64,000 bases of DNA from Yponomeuta sedellus (GCA_934045075.1 OW203736.1:22235805-22299804); one strand, 5' to 3'. Positions 1-10,975 are shown, counted from the stretch's first letter. Program-made: numbers and translations. Notes: generated from the sequence alone by a model not told the origin.

Positions 1-715
1 TGATCGACACACAGACGTGTGGACGGTTCGTGGAGATCATTTGGCGGATGCGTCTGCCGACGTCCGCAGACGCATCTGCCGACGTGTAGAGGAGGCTTTA
101 AGCTGAGGTCCCACGGTCCACTATTCTACGGATCAGCCACTCACAGCCGACGAGCACGGACGGCGACGCACCGCAGGCAGGGCCGTTCCAACGGTGCGTG
201 TCGGTCTGTGTAGATCTTTTCAAGCTTCATTTCAATCAAAATGCTAAGTGGAAGAGAACGTATCGTCGCTGCAGCTGCCACTGAGATTATATTAAATGCG
301 GATATTACCAATATGCGATCGCGTAAAATTAAAAAGAAAACTCGCTGGTGGATGGCTGGCGCCGCAGAATTCCACAATGTTGGTTCATTTTGATATTGAT
401 TCAAAAACTCAAATAAGTTCATTCGTCTACTCCATTTTTTCCGCAAGCTCTTTCACACTTGCAGGACACGACTACCTATCAGTAAATGAACGAGTTCTGA
501 CCTGCCGTCTGTGCGGACGCGGATGCGCTTGGACCATCGCAGACGTAGACGCACCGCTCTTGAGCGCCCCTTTGAAGTTACCGACTCGCGATGGATACGG
601 CGCAGGGCGCACCGCCATCGCTACAGACGTGTCTGTGCTGTCTGTGGACGAGACGTCGTGCGAGCTGGTCTGCGTGCGTCCGCGATTTTTCGGACCGTGG
701 CACCCAACCTTTAGG

Positions 716-876
716 GTTTTATCAGACAGAGAGCGGTCAGGCGTTTAAGCGTTCAAGAGGTTAGTTTTGATTTCTCTGAGTTGTACTACGTTACATAGAT
801 ACACTAAACTCACACAGTACCTACGCGCAAAAATAAGGAAAGCTTGTACGCCTGACCGCTCTCTGACTCATAAAAC
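716..876. repeat. Small inverted-repeat (MITE-like) unit
   Basis: Arms at 716-744 and 848-876 are reverse complements at 27 of 29 positions, with a perfect 18-bp core (727-744 and 848-865), around a 103-bp spacer. The form suits a short non-autonomous DNA element. I see no clear target duplication. The 700 bp upstream is moderately GC-rich with scattered chance frames and no domain I recognise. Confidence 0.5.
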
Positions 877-1098
877 TAATCATAAAGCTACTAAGATGAA
901 ATCACAAAAACAAAATGGTGAAAAACAAGAACAATAGAAAAACTGAAAAGAGTGAAAAATTGGTGTTTGCAGAGTTTTATGAAGCTGTGGAAGTGTTGTC
1001 AATTGTATCGTTGCTTTGGCCGTACCCAAACTATTCTTTCTCTTTTCTTTTTCATACTTTTGCTGACGAAGTTCGACGATAAACATATTTCACTCCGC
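877..1098. other. No recognisable feature
   Basis: AT-rich DNA between the inverted repeat and the first 5S retroposon. Short frames here have no recognisable motif. Confidence 0.4.
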
Positions 1099-1109
1099 TT
1101 CTATTCATT

Positions 1110-1350
1110 CGATATCAACCCTTGTATGTCCCCTCTGCTGGGGCACGGGTCTCTTCCTGCATCGCCGGAAGGTTAGGCTATACTCCACCACGGGGGCCAA
1201 GTCCGGGTTGGTGGAGGATTGTAAGACAGTGGCGGGCCTTACCGTCAGAAGTTATCAAGCCGCCCATAAGGCCTTTGACATGGCCTAATGACTGCCATTA
1301 TATGACAGCCGGCACCAACGGCTTAGCATGCCTTGCGAAGCATGGAAAGA
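1110..1350 (-). mobile_element. 5S-headed SINE, 5'-truncated
   Basis: Body and 3' end of the 5S family in minus sense. Its 3' end (at the left) is the family terminus that reads TATCAACCCTTG on plus. It is flanked by a perfect 11-bp TSD, ttctattcatt (1099-1109 and 1351-1361). It stops before the 5S-like head, as expected of incomplete reverse transcription. The frame at 1122-1427 is a shadow of this repeat. Confidence 0.85.
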
Positions 1351-1484
1351 TTCTATTCATTGAAGCAGTAAATTTTTGGCACGATCAGCAACACTATTTG
1401 CAACAAAACGCTTATAAGCTGTATTAAAACACCATCTTAGTAGCCTACAGTTTTTAGTTACTTCAGGATACTACTATATGAACC

Positions 1485-1625
1485 AATGACTGTTCCGTTG
1501 GTATCACGTTTGAATACCATGCCGAAGGTCGTGGGTTCGGTTCCTGCTGGGGTTGGCATTACTTTTGTACATATGGCCTCAGTCTGGGTGTATTTCTAGG
1601 TACCAACGTAATGTTCTTGCCTGGT
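1485..1625 (+). mobile_element. S-family tRNA-headed SINE
   Basis: A B-box-like motif GGGTTCGGTTCC (1532-1543) is followed by a tail motif, CCTCAGTCTGGGTGTATTTC, that recurs at 57.7 kb and, reversed, at 60.84 kb. The A-box half is degenerate. Confidence 0.55.
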
Positions 1626-1714
1626 TGCAGGGTATCACAGGTATCATAATTTGGGACCAGGAAAAGTGATTGTGTTCTGCGGAAGTTATTATTAATAAAT
1701 TGTTTGTTGCACAA

Positions 1715-1790
1715 ACATATCGTATGTGTTACAAAGGCGTACTTAATGTTAAGTAGCATTTTCTTCCAGTCAACCTTTGGTTTGTGGATA
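1715..1790 (-). repeat. J-family LINE 3'-end fragment
   Basis: A segment with GCGTACTTAATG and ATTTTCTTCC matches 50325-50385 closely and resembles the J elements at 27.8 and 49.4 kb. It is probably the 3' end of a LINE in minus sense. A weaker echo lies at 1895-1930. Confidence 0.4.
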
Positions 1791-2284
1791 ACGGATGGGT
1801 GGGTAGTGCAAAATACTAAAAGTAATTAGTAAATTTGATATTGTTCAATATTGCACTACCTGCTAATCTTGTCTCCAAAACTTAGGTAAGCTGGTAGATA
1901 ATGCTAAGTAGCATGAAGCTCGCCTATCTGCAAAATTTTTATGCAATAAAGAATTTTAATAATAATACTATGTTAGTAAAAATTAGAAAGTTTTACGTGC
2001 AACTACTAAAAACCTCATCGTTGCAGTTTTACCGAGATTGCTTCCAGAGAATTTATTAAAAACTCGACAGCAAAGTAAGCGATAGAATAAAAATAATACA
2101 TCTTCATCGGCAAAGCATTCCCTGTCCCGGGAAGTTGGTGCGGCCGTTTACATTAATTCACTCGCACTGCTGCTCGAGCCACGACTTCTGTTGGTCATTC
2201 CAAAAACATTTGTTGAGTTTTACAGCAAATGATTTCTGGTTTTTAGCAGAAAATCGATCGATGTCATTGAAAAACTTCTTTAGT

Positions 2285-2470
2285 ATTATTTCAAGCTAGT
2301 GGTAAGAATATTGGGCATTGAGCGGGAGACCCAGGTTCGATTCCCAGAGCGGGCGAGCCCCAATTTCGATTCGATTCCCGGAGCATGTATCTGTGAATTC
2401 GTTTATTTTTAAAGTTGCGTACATCTGCAATACCACACGCTAACCGTGAAGGTAAATATCGTTCACACTA
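2285..2470 (+). mobile_element. E-family tRNA-derived SINE
   Basis: The head carries a B box (AGGTTCGATTCCC, about 2334-2346). The body ends in the family motif for the GCTAACCGTGAAGG region. The AGCGGGAGACCCAGG head is shared, reversed, with the copy at 28.1 kb, suggesting a subfamily. Confidence 0.65.
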
Positions 2471-2479
2471 TCAGCAGCT

Positions 2480-2755
2480 GCATCGAAAATAAAGTAAATA
2501 AAGCATGAAGATTTCGGAATGCCTTCCAAGCCGAAGTTCTCTCAGAGCCGAACGGAAGCTGAGCGCGACGGGAATTCGCCTGGAGGAGATTCCCGGGATA
2601 TTCGGGCGCAAATATTATACCCAGACGACTGAGATTCCGACCGATGATATACTCGGCTCAACCCGGTATTTCAAAATATTTACTACGAGTGCCCGGTTCT
2701 TTGGCGCCGAACACTGCGTAGTCTACCTACGCAACAAACTTTCGTCTTAAAGTTA
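2480..2755. other. Unassigned, moderately GC-rich stretch
   Basis: An open frame of 81 codons (2505-2750, plus) begins at an ATG, with a composition richer in GC than its flanks. I recognise no domain, splice site or repeat in it. It could be an exon, a decayed element or chance. Confidence 0.2.
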
Positions 2756-2761
2756 AGTAAC

Positions 2762-2945
2762 TGCACCAGTGAACTGTGGTAGCGCAAAGGTAGACCGCCG
2801 GCTTCTTAATCGGGAGGTTGTGGGTTCGAATCCTGGTATGTACCAATGAATTACTTTTCAAGTTACATACATTTGTGAATTTTTTGTGGCAATACCTCTT
2901 GCTAACTGTGAAGAAAAACATCGTGAGGAAACCCAAGTGTTAAAA
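2762..2945 (+). mobile_element. E-family tRNA-derived SINE
   Basis: The tRNA-like head shows an A-box-like GTGGTAGCGCAAAGG and B box GGGTTCGAATCC (2821-2832). It is followed by the body motifs AACATCGTGAGGAAACCC. Plus sense, nearly full length. Confidence 0.75.
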
Positions 2946-3219
2946 TAACTCCGCGGTTGCCACGTGCAAGAGGTTAAGTGCGGAAATCTCGGGTCTAACT
3001 ACAACTGCTAACTATTGCACCCGTCATAAATTCTTTGCCCGAGGTCTTAGTAAACAAATTCGATTTATCAGCCACTGCTTCTTCCACTGGTGAACATAAT
3101 CGTCCTCTAAGGCACGCCACTATTTTCCGTCCTCTGTTATCCTCGTACAGCCACAACCAGCAACCTGTTTCCTGATGGATGTTGCATTTGCGAAAAGCGA
3201 CACTTTGTTTTGTTTTACT

Positions 3220-3412
3220 CAAATATCAGGATATCATAACACTACAGTGTCATATCATTCTGTATACAGGCGTCTTTACTTATAAACAATCTCCTGTCGA
3301 TGAGTTAGTTTAAACTAAGTTTCAATATCAGGATATTATCACACTACATTCTGTATACAAGCGACTTTACTTATACACCAACTCTTGTTGGTGAATTATT
3401 TTCAACTACGTT
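3220..3412. repeat. Diverged two-copy tandem duplication (about 100 bp)
   Basis: Units 3220-3322 and 3323-3412 share AATATCAGGATAT, a CTGTATACA(A/G)GCG core and ACTTTACTTATA. The second lacks a short stretch present in the first. Local duplication, function unknown. Confidence 0.6.
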
Positions 3413-3429
3413 ACGGTTGAGTAACATTT

Positions 3430-3715
3430 AGTTGACACATCCGTGCTAGTGACTAGTGACAAGACCTCTTAGTTAGATTTTCGTTTTAGCATAACCTGAA
3501 AGCTCATTTTGTTGGTGATTAAAACTTAGAGTAGATTTCACTCACAACACAAGGGACGTCTGAAAGGGATTGTCACTGCAGGAAGCTGTTTATGAAGATG
3601 AAAGCTTAAATTAGCGGAACCATGAAGTTCGCATCGTTGCGTGCGGTCGCTTCGTCGGCTATGCGAGCCTAGTACAGGTAGGTAGGTAAGATAGAGCCTT
3701 TACAAAATGTATTTC
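3430..3715. other. No recognisable feature
   Basis: Unique-looking AT-rich DNA with no supported frame or repeat. Confidence 0.4.
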
Positions 3716-3718
3716 TTG

Positions 3719-3860
3719 TTTTTTTATGTATCCTTATGCTGCAGGGCACAAGCGTTCTTTTAGAGAGAGTATGGGGCTTAATTCACACGCGCTCCCACCA
3801 CGGATTGGCAATTTCAAGCGCTGAAGTATTTAAATACCTCATACAGTATTCAGTATGACA
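3719..3860 (-). mobile_element. E-family SINE, 3' part
   Basis: Contains the E-family 3' motifs: GCAGGGCACA, AGAGAGAGTATGGG, a CCACGGATTGGCAATTTCAA core and the GCGCTGA trail. The tRNA head is missing. Confidence 0.65.
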
Positions 3861-3949
3861 CGTTATTAAAGAAAGTTATTCAAACAACTTTTTCCTTCTC
3901 GCTAACATAATTTAGCTTTTCTGTCTTCACCATCAGGCATGTGGTATGT

Positions 3950-4310
3950 TTAACGTTCTAGTTCTTTATTATTTTTAAATGTAATATCTATAATGTATGA
4001 TGTTTAATGCAATTAATTACGCAATAGTTTTAACCGTAATTTAATTATTTTTCTTGCTATAAATAAATAAATAAAATGTGCGTTTTTTTCAAGGCAATTT
4101 TTATTCGATTACCTTAATTTTATAATACCTTATCGATAACCTTAAACTTTATAACGATAACCAGTGACTGGCAGAGTAAAGTGCAATTGAAATTAAAAAA
4201 CAACAAATATATCGATATATCAACAGATAAGACGGTTTCATGCTATAAAGTACTAAATCGCGAGCCTTTTCACAGGACCTGTCCGCGGACGTAGTGAGCG
4301 CTGTGTGTCA
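3950..4310. other. AT-rich gap
   Basis: Strongly AT-rich with short A/T runs. No frame, repeat or RNA gene recognised. Confidence 0.4.
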
Positions 4311-4374
4311 GGCCGCTGCTAAAAACTAAACTTGACTTGAGGGTAGACTCACTACAATAATTGACTGTACTAGC

Positions 4375-4445
4375 CATTTGAGTTTACCCGTGACCACGGC
4401 AGCTGCGACGTTGCCGAAACGGCGGGATTAAGGTTACAACGCTGT
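4375..4445 (+). repeat. C-family fragment
   Basis: GTGACCACGGCAGCTGCGAC followed by TTGCCGAAAC matches a segment at 8135-8175 and joins to the TTTCGGC motif of the C repeat at 9.4 kb. Likely part of a dispersed non-autonomous element. Confidence 0.45.
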
Positions 4446-4479
4446 ACCTAATAAATTATTGTGAATAGATCAGTTTAAT

Positions 4480-4835
4480 ATAATAACACTGTAGAGAAAT
4501 ACAATTCTGCTGTGCAAAAATTAACTTTGTATTCATCTTGGTTTAGCCTTGGTTTAAGTGTCAAGATTATTGGTTTAAAATTCGCCATTTCTACCTGTCC
4601 TTTAGAAGAGACAGCTTTGTGCATAGTTAAAGCAAATTGCTGACAGAAAAAAAAAGATGAAAGGTAACTCTCACAAAGGCACCGTCAGAGTGACAGAATT
4701 CAATCACGTCTATGTCAAATGCAATCTACGTGCAGAGGCAGCGCGGCTGACGTCACACACAAAAACAATCGACTTTTTTACTCCCACAAACGCAACGGTA
4801 AAGGGTGGAGGGAAAAAGGTATAGTGGAAGGATAG
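4480..4835. other. Gap with one CRE-like octamer
   Basis: Mostly unremarkable. A perfect CRE octamer TGACGTCA lies at 4748-4755, without other promoter marks. One isolated octamer is not enough to call a regulatory element. Confidence 0.25.
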
Positions 4836-4994
4836 CTTTATCCGTTCATAACGGTGGACACAGAAGGCTTTTTTCGTTTTTTATTATTTGAAAGATTTTT
4901 TGAGATAAATACAAAACATAGGTGCGTTTTGTTCCTGTTAAACTGCGTAACAGTTGGCAGTTTAATTTTTTTCAAACAATGTATAACAATAATA

Positions 4995-5195
4995 ATAAAG
5001 CAACCTATATACGCCCCACTGTAGGGCACAGTCATTCTCTCGGAGAGTGAGTATGGTATGGGATTAATCAACACGCGTGCCCACCGCGAATTCGTAATTT
5101 CAAGCGCTAAGCCACGTGAACACGTCAGGAACTCAGGTTTCCTCGCGATATTTTCCTTCGCCGTTAGCGAGAGGTATTGTTACAATGCAAATTGC
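4995..5195 (-). mobile_element. E-family SINE, headless
   Basis: Minus-sense copy with CCCACTGTAGGGCACAG, GAGAGTGAGTATGG, CACGCGTGCCCACCGCG, TTTCAAGCGC and the TTAGCGAGAGGTATTG trail. The tRNA-like head is not preserved. Confidence 0.75.
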
Positions 5196-5575
5196 TCTTA
5201 AAAGTAAAATACCTGTTGTGTGACCTTACACACTTTAAAACGCGTTTAATTGGAATGGGAAATTTGACTCTTCATACGTTGTCCACCATTGATGGACGTG
5301 GCTCTACTTTATTTAAGTGAACACCTTGGTTTGTGAAAAAATGAGTTTTTGAAGTAATAATAATATGTAACAACTTCCACAAAGCACAATCAATTGTCCT
5401 GGTTCCAAACTAGGATACTAAATTTTGTGCTCTTTCTGCACAGTACGTGCAAACGAAAAAAAAAGATAATGAAGGATTAGAATGTCAACAGAATTTCAAT
5501 TGGTAGCAAATGATATATAAAATAAATAATGAAATTATGTATAATGGATATATTTTTAAAATATTAATAATAAAT

Positions 5576-5728
5576 TTCACAGAAGCCATAATAAGTTGTC
5601 CTGGATCCAAACTAGGATACCTTCCGGGAAGGGAAGAGGCAAGGACATCACAACATATGCACTCAGACCACTTGTACAAATGTATGGAAATCTGACGTGA
5701 TACAGATAGACCAACGAGGCAGTAAAAA
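5576..5728 (-). mobile_element. S-family SINE, degraded
   Basis: Carries GTCCTGGATCCAAACTAGGA (also at 5397-5420 as GTCCTGGTTCCAAACTAGGA) and the segment shared with 60.88 kb (GGAAATCT...GACCAACGAGGCAGT). Both pieces belong to the S SINE in minus sense. Confidence 0.45.
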
Positions 5729-5734
5729 AATAAA

Positions 5735-6390
5735 CAAACTAGACCGAGCTAAAGTTTTATGTTTCCCCAGTCTGTGATGCGCCCGAGCACGTGTCTTTCA
5801 ATGTGAACAGCTTTTTCAGTGTGGGTTTTCATTTCAGTAGCCGCGATATGGCAGAGCGCCCTTTGACAACGGATTCCTCGAATACCTCTCGCGTGAGCAT
5901 GAAAGCCTGGTATTTTAGAGGAATCCATGTTCCATGAAAGAAGAAAGCAGCGTGCCGTACACAAGTGGATGAAAATGTGCTGTTGGATTCGATAGGTTTT
6001 TTTTATAACTGCGGCAAGTATTAAAGACAAAAAAACTTTCTTAGAGAGAGTTGATGGATTTTTCTGCAATTCCATCTTTATTAATGACCTATGTGATTCG
6101 GAAATTAAATCCGGACCGATTGTTCCCACGCCGATGTCAATGCATTAGCAAGGTAAGTATTTGAATCGGATTTCAAAAAACGCATTTAAACACCTGGCTT
6201 CGGCTAAATGTTGTATGCAAATAAAATCAAATTTATTAACTTTTTACCTTTCCAACATTTATTGTACAAGACTTTAAATTGCTCATAACTGTCTACATCA
6301 TATTATTTATTTATACTTCGAATTATTAGTTTTATAATGTCAAAGATATATTTAAATGTTCTTATCTTATTTTGTAAATAATTATGTAGA
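5735..6390. other. No supported gene
   Basis: A 126-codon minus frame ends at 5749 and opens upstream with GTG. It has no domain, coding bias or splice context that I recognise, so it is not called. The rest is AT-rich. Confidence 0.35.
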
Positions 6391-6394
6391 TACT

Positions 6395-6480
6395 GTTAGA
6401 TAGATAGATAGAGAACACTTTATTGGACAACCAGAAAAATGATTTAAGAATTACAACCATGATTGTTAAATCTAAGTAAT
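6395..6480 (-). repeat. J-family LINE 3' end
   Basis: TAGATAGATAGATAGAGAAC followed by ACTTTATTGGACAACCAG nearly repeats the start of the copy at 27690. In minus sense it ends in a tandem (TCTA) tail, typical of LINE 3' termini. Confidence 0.55.
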
Positions 6481-6484
6481 TAGT

Positions 6485-6822
6485 CATTGTTTAGATATTA
6501 ATGGTATTTATGGGTATTTTTATCTTAAATGTATAACATAAATAAAATGAACAGATGTAATATAATCATACACAAGAATTTCAATTACCTTTTTATCTAA
6601 ACCTTTTTATCGATATTTGTATCCAAAAATAGCTACATAAATTCCCGACAAATAATTTTAACAAATGACACAAACGTGTTTTACGTTGATGCAAATCAAA
6701 GTAAAACAAGTTTCAGGTCTCATTGTCTGTGACTAGGAATATTCGAACTTTAGTCAAATTATAAATAATAATAAAAGTTGCTCTCATCTATCTACCGCAA
6801 ATTCACCCCAACTTTATCAAAA
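6485..6822. other. AT-rich gap
   Basis: No repeat, frame or RNA gene recognised. Confidence 0.4.
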
Positions 6823-6824
6823 TA

Positions 6825-6900
6825 TAGTTATATATTAAACGGGTCAAATCGCGATTATTTATTAGGTAAAACGTAAGTACCTTATTTCAGGGCATAACAA
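6825..6900. repeat. C-family repeat fragment
   Basis: ATATATTAAACGGGTCAAAT joins to CGCGATTATTTATTAGGTAA, the signature shared with 9.3, 11.0, 15.3, 46.3 and 51.8 kb. Confidence 0.55.
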
Positions 6901-7067
6901 TATTTTATGAGAAATAAGGCGAAGTGCACGATATATCAAACGTACCTGTTAAACAAGTTCCCTTCACGTGACTCGAGTCCTGTTAATTGGCAATCAGGGT
7001 GCTATTCTAAAGGTCCTTCGTAATGTCGTGGCTGAGAATTAAACTGCTCAGTAGAATAGTAGCCATG

Positions 7068-7093
7068 CCAGCACGTGCAGAGCCACGTGCTGG
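7068..7093. repeat. Perfect 10-bp hairpin
   Basis: Arms CCAGCACGTG (7068-7077) and CACGTGCTGG (7084-7093) flank a 6-nt loop, CAGAGC. It lies 43 bp left of a longer perfect hairpin. Confidence 0.8.
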
Positions 7094-7135
7094 TACTGGC
7101 TTCAAACATGCACATATAATTTGCCTTTAGAAACA

Positions 7136-7191
7136 TGATATTGGAGGCACCGGACTTCTCAGAGAAGAGAAGTCCGGTGCCTCCAATATCA
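7136..7191. repeat. Perfect 25-bp snap-back hairpin
   Basis: Arms 7136-7160 and 7167-7191 are exact reverse complements with a 6-nt loop (AGAGAA). A (GA)n run follows directly. No flanking element boundary is evident. It could be a recent inverted duplication, an assembly artefact or a hairpin RNA source. Confidence 0.85.
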
Positions 7192-7212
7192 CGAGAGAGA
7201 GAGAGAGAGATA
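7191..7212. repeat. (GA)n microsatellite
   Basis: A short GA run directly abutting the right arm of the hairpin. Confidence 0.85.
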
Positions 7213-7309
7213 AGTGCAAGTTCACCAGGAGTGCATAAAGATCATTTATGGTAACCAATAAGTGCTCTTTATGCACTGCTGCTGCGACCGATTCATCCTT
7301 TTATCCATA

Positions 7310-7365
7310 ATGTGAGTGAAGGCGCCACTGGACACTGTACTCAAGACGAGATACAAGACGCTGTA
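7310..7365 (+). repeat. Q-family fragment
   Basis: GTGAGTGAAGGCGCCACTGG recurs, with changes, at 10585, 27.89, 32.26 and 42.2 kb. Probably a scrap of a LINE 3' region. Confidence 0.4.
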
Positions 7366-7589
7366 GTGAGACGATTTACTCAAAAGGTAGATGTGAAGAT
7401 CAATTTTTTTAATTATGGATAAACGCTATCAAACGCTGAGGGAGTGTATGCCATCGAATATGCCAGTAATGGCGTGAGAGTTAAAAATTATAAATTTATT
7501 ACACAACAATATTGGTAATATTGATAAAAAAATCGATTCCTCAGCTCAAAAGCCGGATGGGGCACACCGACTTATGAAAAGGGCATGAG

Positions 7590-7660
7590 TCACACTAGGC
7601 CGAAGGCCGAGCTCCGTTCAGCCCGAGGCCGAAGGCCAAGACTATAGAAGTTCCCACGTA
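7590..7660. repeat. Short GC-rich internal repeat
   Basis: GGCCGAAGGCC occurs twice (near 7600 and 7632), each inside a near-palindromic stretch. Too short to assign. Confidence 0.4.
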
Positions 7661-8034
7661 TAAACCCCAAACAAAGAAAACCAGCGGAAAAGCAACTACT
7701 TTTTTTGGGCTTGTCTCCTTGTTATTTTAAAATTTTTGTAGTCTTTTTGCGGCTTTCTTTTAGAAAACCCATTTGAAATTCCACTGCGCAGCGTATTCAC
7801 AACATCTGGAACATACTGTAGCGTTGGTTCATACATTATTTTTACCAAACAAACGCTGAAAGCGACGCGTTCATTGTGTGCTAACTTTATCATATTTTGA
7901 CAACCCAAACTCTTTGTTGCAACTGAATTCCAAGCAATTAAATTTCCAAAATTGAAAAAAAATGTGGATTGTTGGCTGGTACGAGTCGGGCGACAATATT
8001 TGGATACCTTGTGTAGAGTTACTACTCGAAATCA

Positions 8035-8180
8035 AAACTGGGATTAATGATTTACGATGCTCATACTCGTACACAGTTTTATTAAAAGAGTTTTTATTAA
8101 ATTGATTAAAAGTTTTATTAAATTGATTCAGTAACACGAGACCACGGCAACTGCAACGCTGCCGAAACATCGGGAATTAC
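8035..8180 (+). repeat. C-family fragment
   Basis: TTAATGATTTACGATGCTCA near the start and GACCACGGCAACTGCAACGC with GCCGAAACATCGGG near the end are both C-family motifs. Confidence 0.45.
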
Positions 8181-8224
8181 TCGTAAGGTGATTTGATTAC
8201 ATTGTGATGTTGTAAAACTTGTAA

Positions 8225-8404
8225 CTAGCTGATCCAGCGAACTTCGTACCGCCTAACAGTAGATTCTTAATTTTTTTTCTCAACGTAAGAACCATCCTCG
8301 TACTTCAAGGAATATTCTAAAAAAAAGAATTAGCGAAATCGGTTCAGCTGCTCTCGAGATGTGCGCTTACCAACACATTCAGCGATTCATTTTTATATTA
8401 TAGA
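8225..8404 (-). mobile_element. Short Helitron-like element
   Basis: Minus-sense element of 180 bp. Its 5' end reads TCTATAATATAAAAATGAAT. Its 3' end reads GAACTTCG on plus, then CTAG (8225-8228) followed by T in element sense. Homologous to copies at 34.4, 34.6 and 36.5 kb. TC and CTRR ends are the Helitron hallmark. No coding capacity, so non-autonomous. Confidence 0.7.
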
Positions 8405-8955
8405 ATAAAACTGTTACGACTTAAACTTTGTACTTTATTTAAAATGTGTTTTATTTATAGTATAAACAGAAAACTGGATAAAAACAGAAAAAGCAGGTAA
8501 AGGAAGATTTAATAGTCTGGTCTAGTTAAGATGTGAAGTAATGATAAAAAAACGAAAATCTCAAAAATGGGTGATGTAATTTTAAATTTTGGATATGTTA
8601 GATAGAAATACAGAAATATAAAAAAAATTATGTAGAGGTTTGCACCGTTATAACGTTTTACCTAATAATGATTTGCTATTAGAGCCATTTAATATATAAC
8701 AACATAAGTAGGAGTTGGAAAACATTGCAAATACTCTTCGATCTTCATATTTGCCGCCCACTGCAGAGTAGGTAGGTGGTATTGAATAAAATAGTTTTGA
8801 ATCAGTGATTATATGTGATCGCTGTCGATATTGAATTTACAAATGGGCAAAATAATATAATTTTCCTTTAATGTAAATTTTACGCTAGTCGTAAATTATT
8901 CTCGCGTTCAATTACATTATTACCTACTGCCTTTGACTGCTTCATTGGACTAGCG
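8405..8955. other. AT-rich gap
   Basis: No frame or repeat recognised. At 8995-9015 a GCTGGTGGCCGCCGT motif resembles the S SINE at 60.87 kb. Confidence 0.35.
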
Positions 8956-9161
8956 GTAACATGTTTTACAACCATAACAAAAATAGTGGATTCGTTTTCC
9001 GCTGGTGGCCGCCGTACTTTTTACACATGACCACAGTATGGTCATTTTTAAATGTTTGTCACCATATTATGACGTATCTTAGTTTGAAACCAGAACAAGA
9101 AATACATTTCTTTGCCGCACTTTAATACGCTTTATATAACAGAAAAACATAGTTATATTTT

Positions 9162-9297
9162 TGATCCCCAACCCGCATGCCCAGCGTGGGGATTATCGGC
9201 ATTACTCCCTAATGATGGCACAACCTTGCGCTGTGGCGCTCATTAGGGGAGGGCTATGTCCAGCAGTGGACTAATATAGCCTGAAGAAGAAGAAGAA
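9162..9297 (+). mobile_element. RT-tail SINE, 3' part
   Basis: Matches the 3' half of the RT-tail SINE: CCCAACCCGCATGCCCAGCG, the GCGCTCATTAGGGGAGGG block and GTCCAGCAGTGGACTAATAT, ending in a (GAA)n tail. 5'-truncated. Confidence 0.8.
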
Positions 9298-9412
9298 CAT
9301 ATATTGAACGGGTCTAATCGCGATTACATAGTTATATATTAAACGGGTTATATAGTAATCGCAATTATTTATTAGGTAAAACGTAATTACCTTATTTCCC
9401 GACGTTTCGGCA
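9298..9412. repeat. C-family repeat with internal duplication
   Basis: Two nested copies of ATATATT(A/G)AACGGGT, a CGCGATTA core, then TTTATTAGGTAAAACGTAAT and CCGACGTTTCGGC. The most complete C segment in the window. It lies directly after the tail of an RT-tail SINE. Confidence 0.55.
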
Positions 9413-9419
9413 GAAAACA

Positions 9420-9912
9420 CATTAGAAATAGCTTTCTCAGATCAAAAGTATTTTTGTTTTAAATTGTGGCACGTTTTTTGTTTGAAGATGTTTATTCGAA
9501 TAAAATTACAGAGTTGGTTTCTGCCAGGCAGATGATGCTCCTGGTTTTACAATTTAAATTACTCTTAAATATCAGGTACATACAAATACTAAAAAAGAAT
9601 TAGATGTGTTTTACTTTTACTTAAAAACGTTAACTTTCTTTGCAAATAATCAAATGGTACCAGTTACAAGATTGCAATACCAAAATTGTCGAAGACATCA
9701 CCAGGGTCGAGTTATATAGCGATAGCAGATCGTTAATTTGTGGGTTGATCGACATTGCTATTGTACATCGAATTGCCATCGTAAGCCATGAATTGTAGTT
9801 CTATGAAAGGCCCCAGAACTCCTTCCATTTAACTAAGTTGGAGACTAATACGGAATCGATTTACCAATAGCCGGTCGGGCCTCCGGAGATATGGCTCGTT
9901 AGGTCGATCTAC
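9420..9912. other. No recognisable feature
   Basis: Mixed AT-rich DNA with no supported frame or repeat. Confidence 0.35.
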
Positions 9913-9914
9913 CG

Positions 9915-10221
9915 GAGTGCTTAGTGCGAGTTTGACAGATCCAATCGAGTAACTTTACTACCGCGTTAATCGAGCATCGAGTAGTGAGTATGAGTAAGTT
10001 AACCGTTCGAACTGGCAAAACGCTGTCACAGTACAACTCGCACTCGCGTTTATTCGTGTTTTGGCTGGTAAACGTGTTCACTTCTCAACGTAAACCATTA
10101 CAACTCGCACTCAGCAATTTTAATTTCCATACTTGTCGCTAGGTGGCGCTTCCTCGATGCCATAGAAATATGAGTTTACGTTAACGCGATCGAGTAGTTA
10201 AAAAACTCGCACTAAGCACTC
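9915..10221. mobile_element. F-family MITE, copy 1
   Basis: Terminal inverted repeats GAGTGCTTAGTGCGAGTTT and its complement bound a 307-bp unit. ACTCGCACT recurs inside it. The copy at 31591-31896 is about 97% identical by eye (7 substitutions, 1 indel). No transposase. Flanking target duplication is not obvious. Confidence 0.8.
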
Positions 10222-10224
10222 AGG

Positions 10225-10968
10225 AGAACAGACGTTTGTACGAGTATGTGGACAGGATATTGCATTCGCTGGCCACTAAGGCGGCAGAGCTGGTAAATTC
10301 TTTAACTTTGAGAAGTTTTGAGGGGCCCTCTACTTTGTTCTCATGTAAAGTCTCTTCGGTCGTGCAAAAGACATTTTAATGTATGTATTTTTGAACTAAA
10401 ACTTTCGCAAGCACTACTCAAGTGAACTAAGTTAATAATGAATATATTTTGTTTTAGGTAATAATGTATATATTTTGTTTTATAATGGTGGTTTTGTTAA
10501 CTCCTAAACATACCTCAGGCCTACTCCATCTAAAAAAACAATCTCACAGGCCAAGTTGTCCCTTCACCCATCTAGTCTCAGCAAAGGTGCCACTGGACGC
10601 TGTTTAAATAACTTCATTACGTAAATGTAAAGGTCAAAGTTTGAACATTCCTCATCGATAGAGAATGTAGTTTAAAATTTATTACTTAAAACCATGGAAC
10701 ACTTCTAAGTCTTATTTATTAAGAAAAACATGAAAGGGACGTCTGCAGACTGTTTAAACTGCACTTGAGGAGTATTTTAAAAATGTAGACAAATCCTGTT
10801 TTTACAAATTGGAAAACAACGGAAATATGTATTTACAATAACTTCCGTAGGCATTGGTCCAAAAAGGGTTCACGGGTCCAGTTGGAGGGACCCGAGATGC
10901 CGCAACGGCTGACTTTGATGAAAATAAACAGTATTAGAGTGTTAAATAAGGATTTATTAAAGACTTGC
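10225..10968. other. Mostly unique gap
   Basis: A Q-like scrap (AAGGTGCCACTGGACGCTG) lies near 10585. Otherwise no gene, repeat or RNA gene is recognised. Confidence 0.35.
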
Positions 10969-10975
10969 GATGCTC

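Noticed and set aside
296..748. 150-codon plus-strand frame with overlapping frames on both strands
   Set aside because: Moderately GC-rich DNA gives several competing frames. None has a recognisable domain, and the right end runs into an inverted repeat.
4748..4755. CRE octamer as a promoter
   Set aside because: Isolated motif without CpG enrichment or any partner site.
5749..6129. 126-codon minus-strand frame
   Set aside because: GTG at its start, no recognised domain, no splice context. Plausible as chance.
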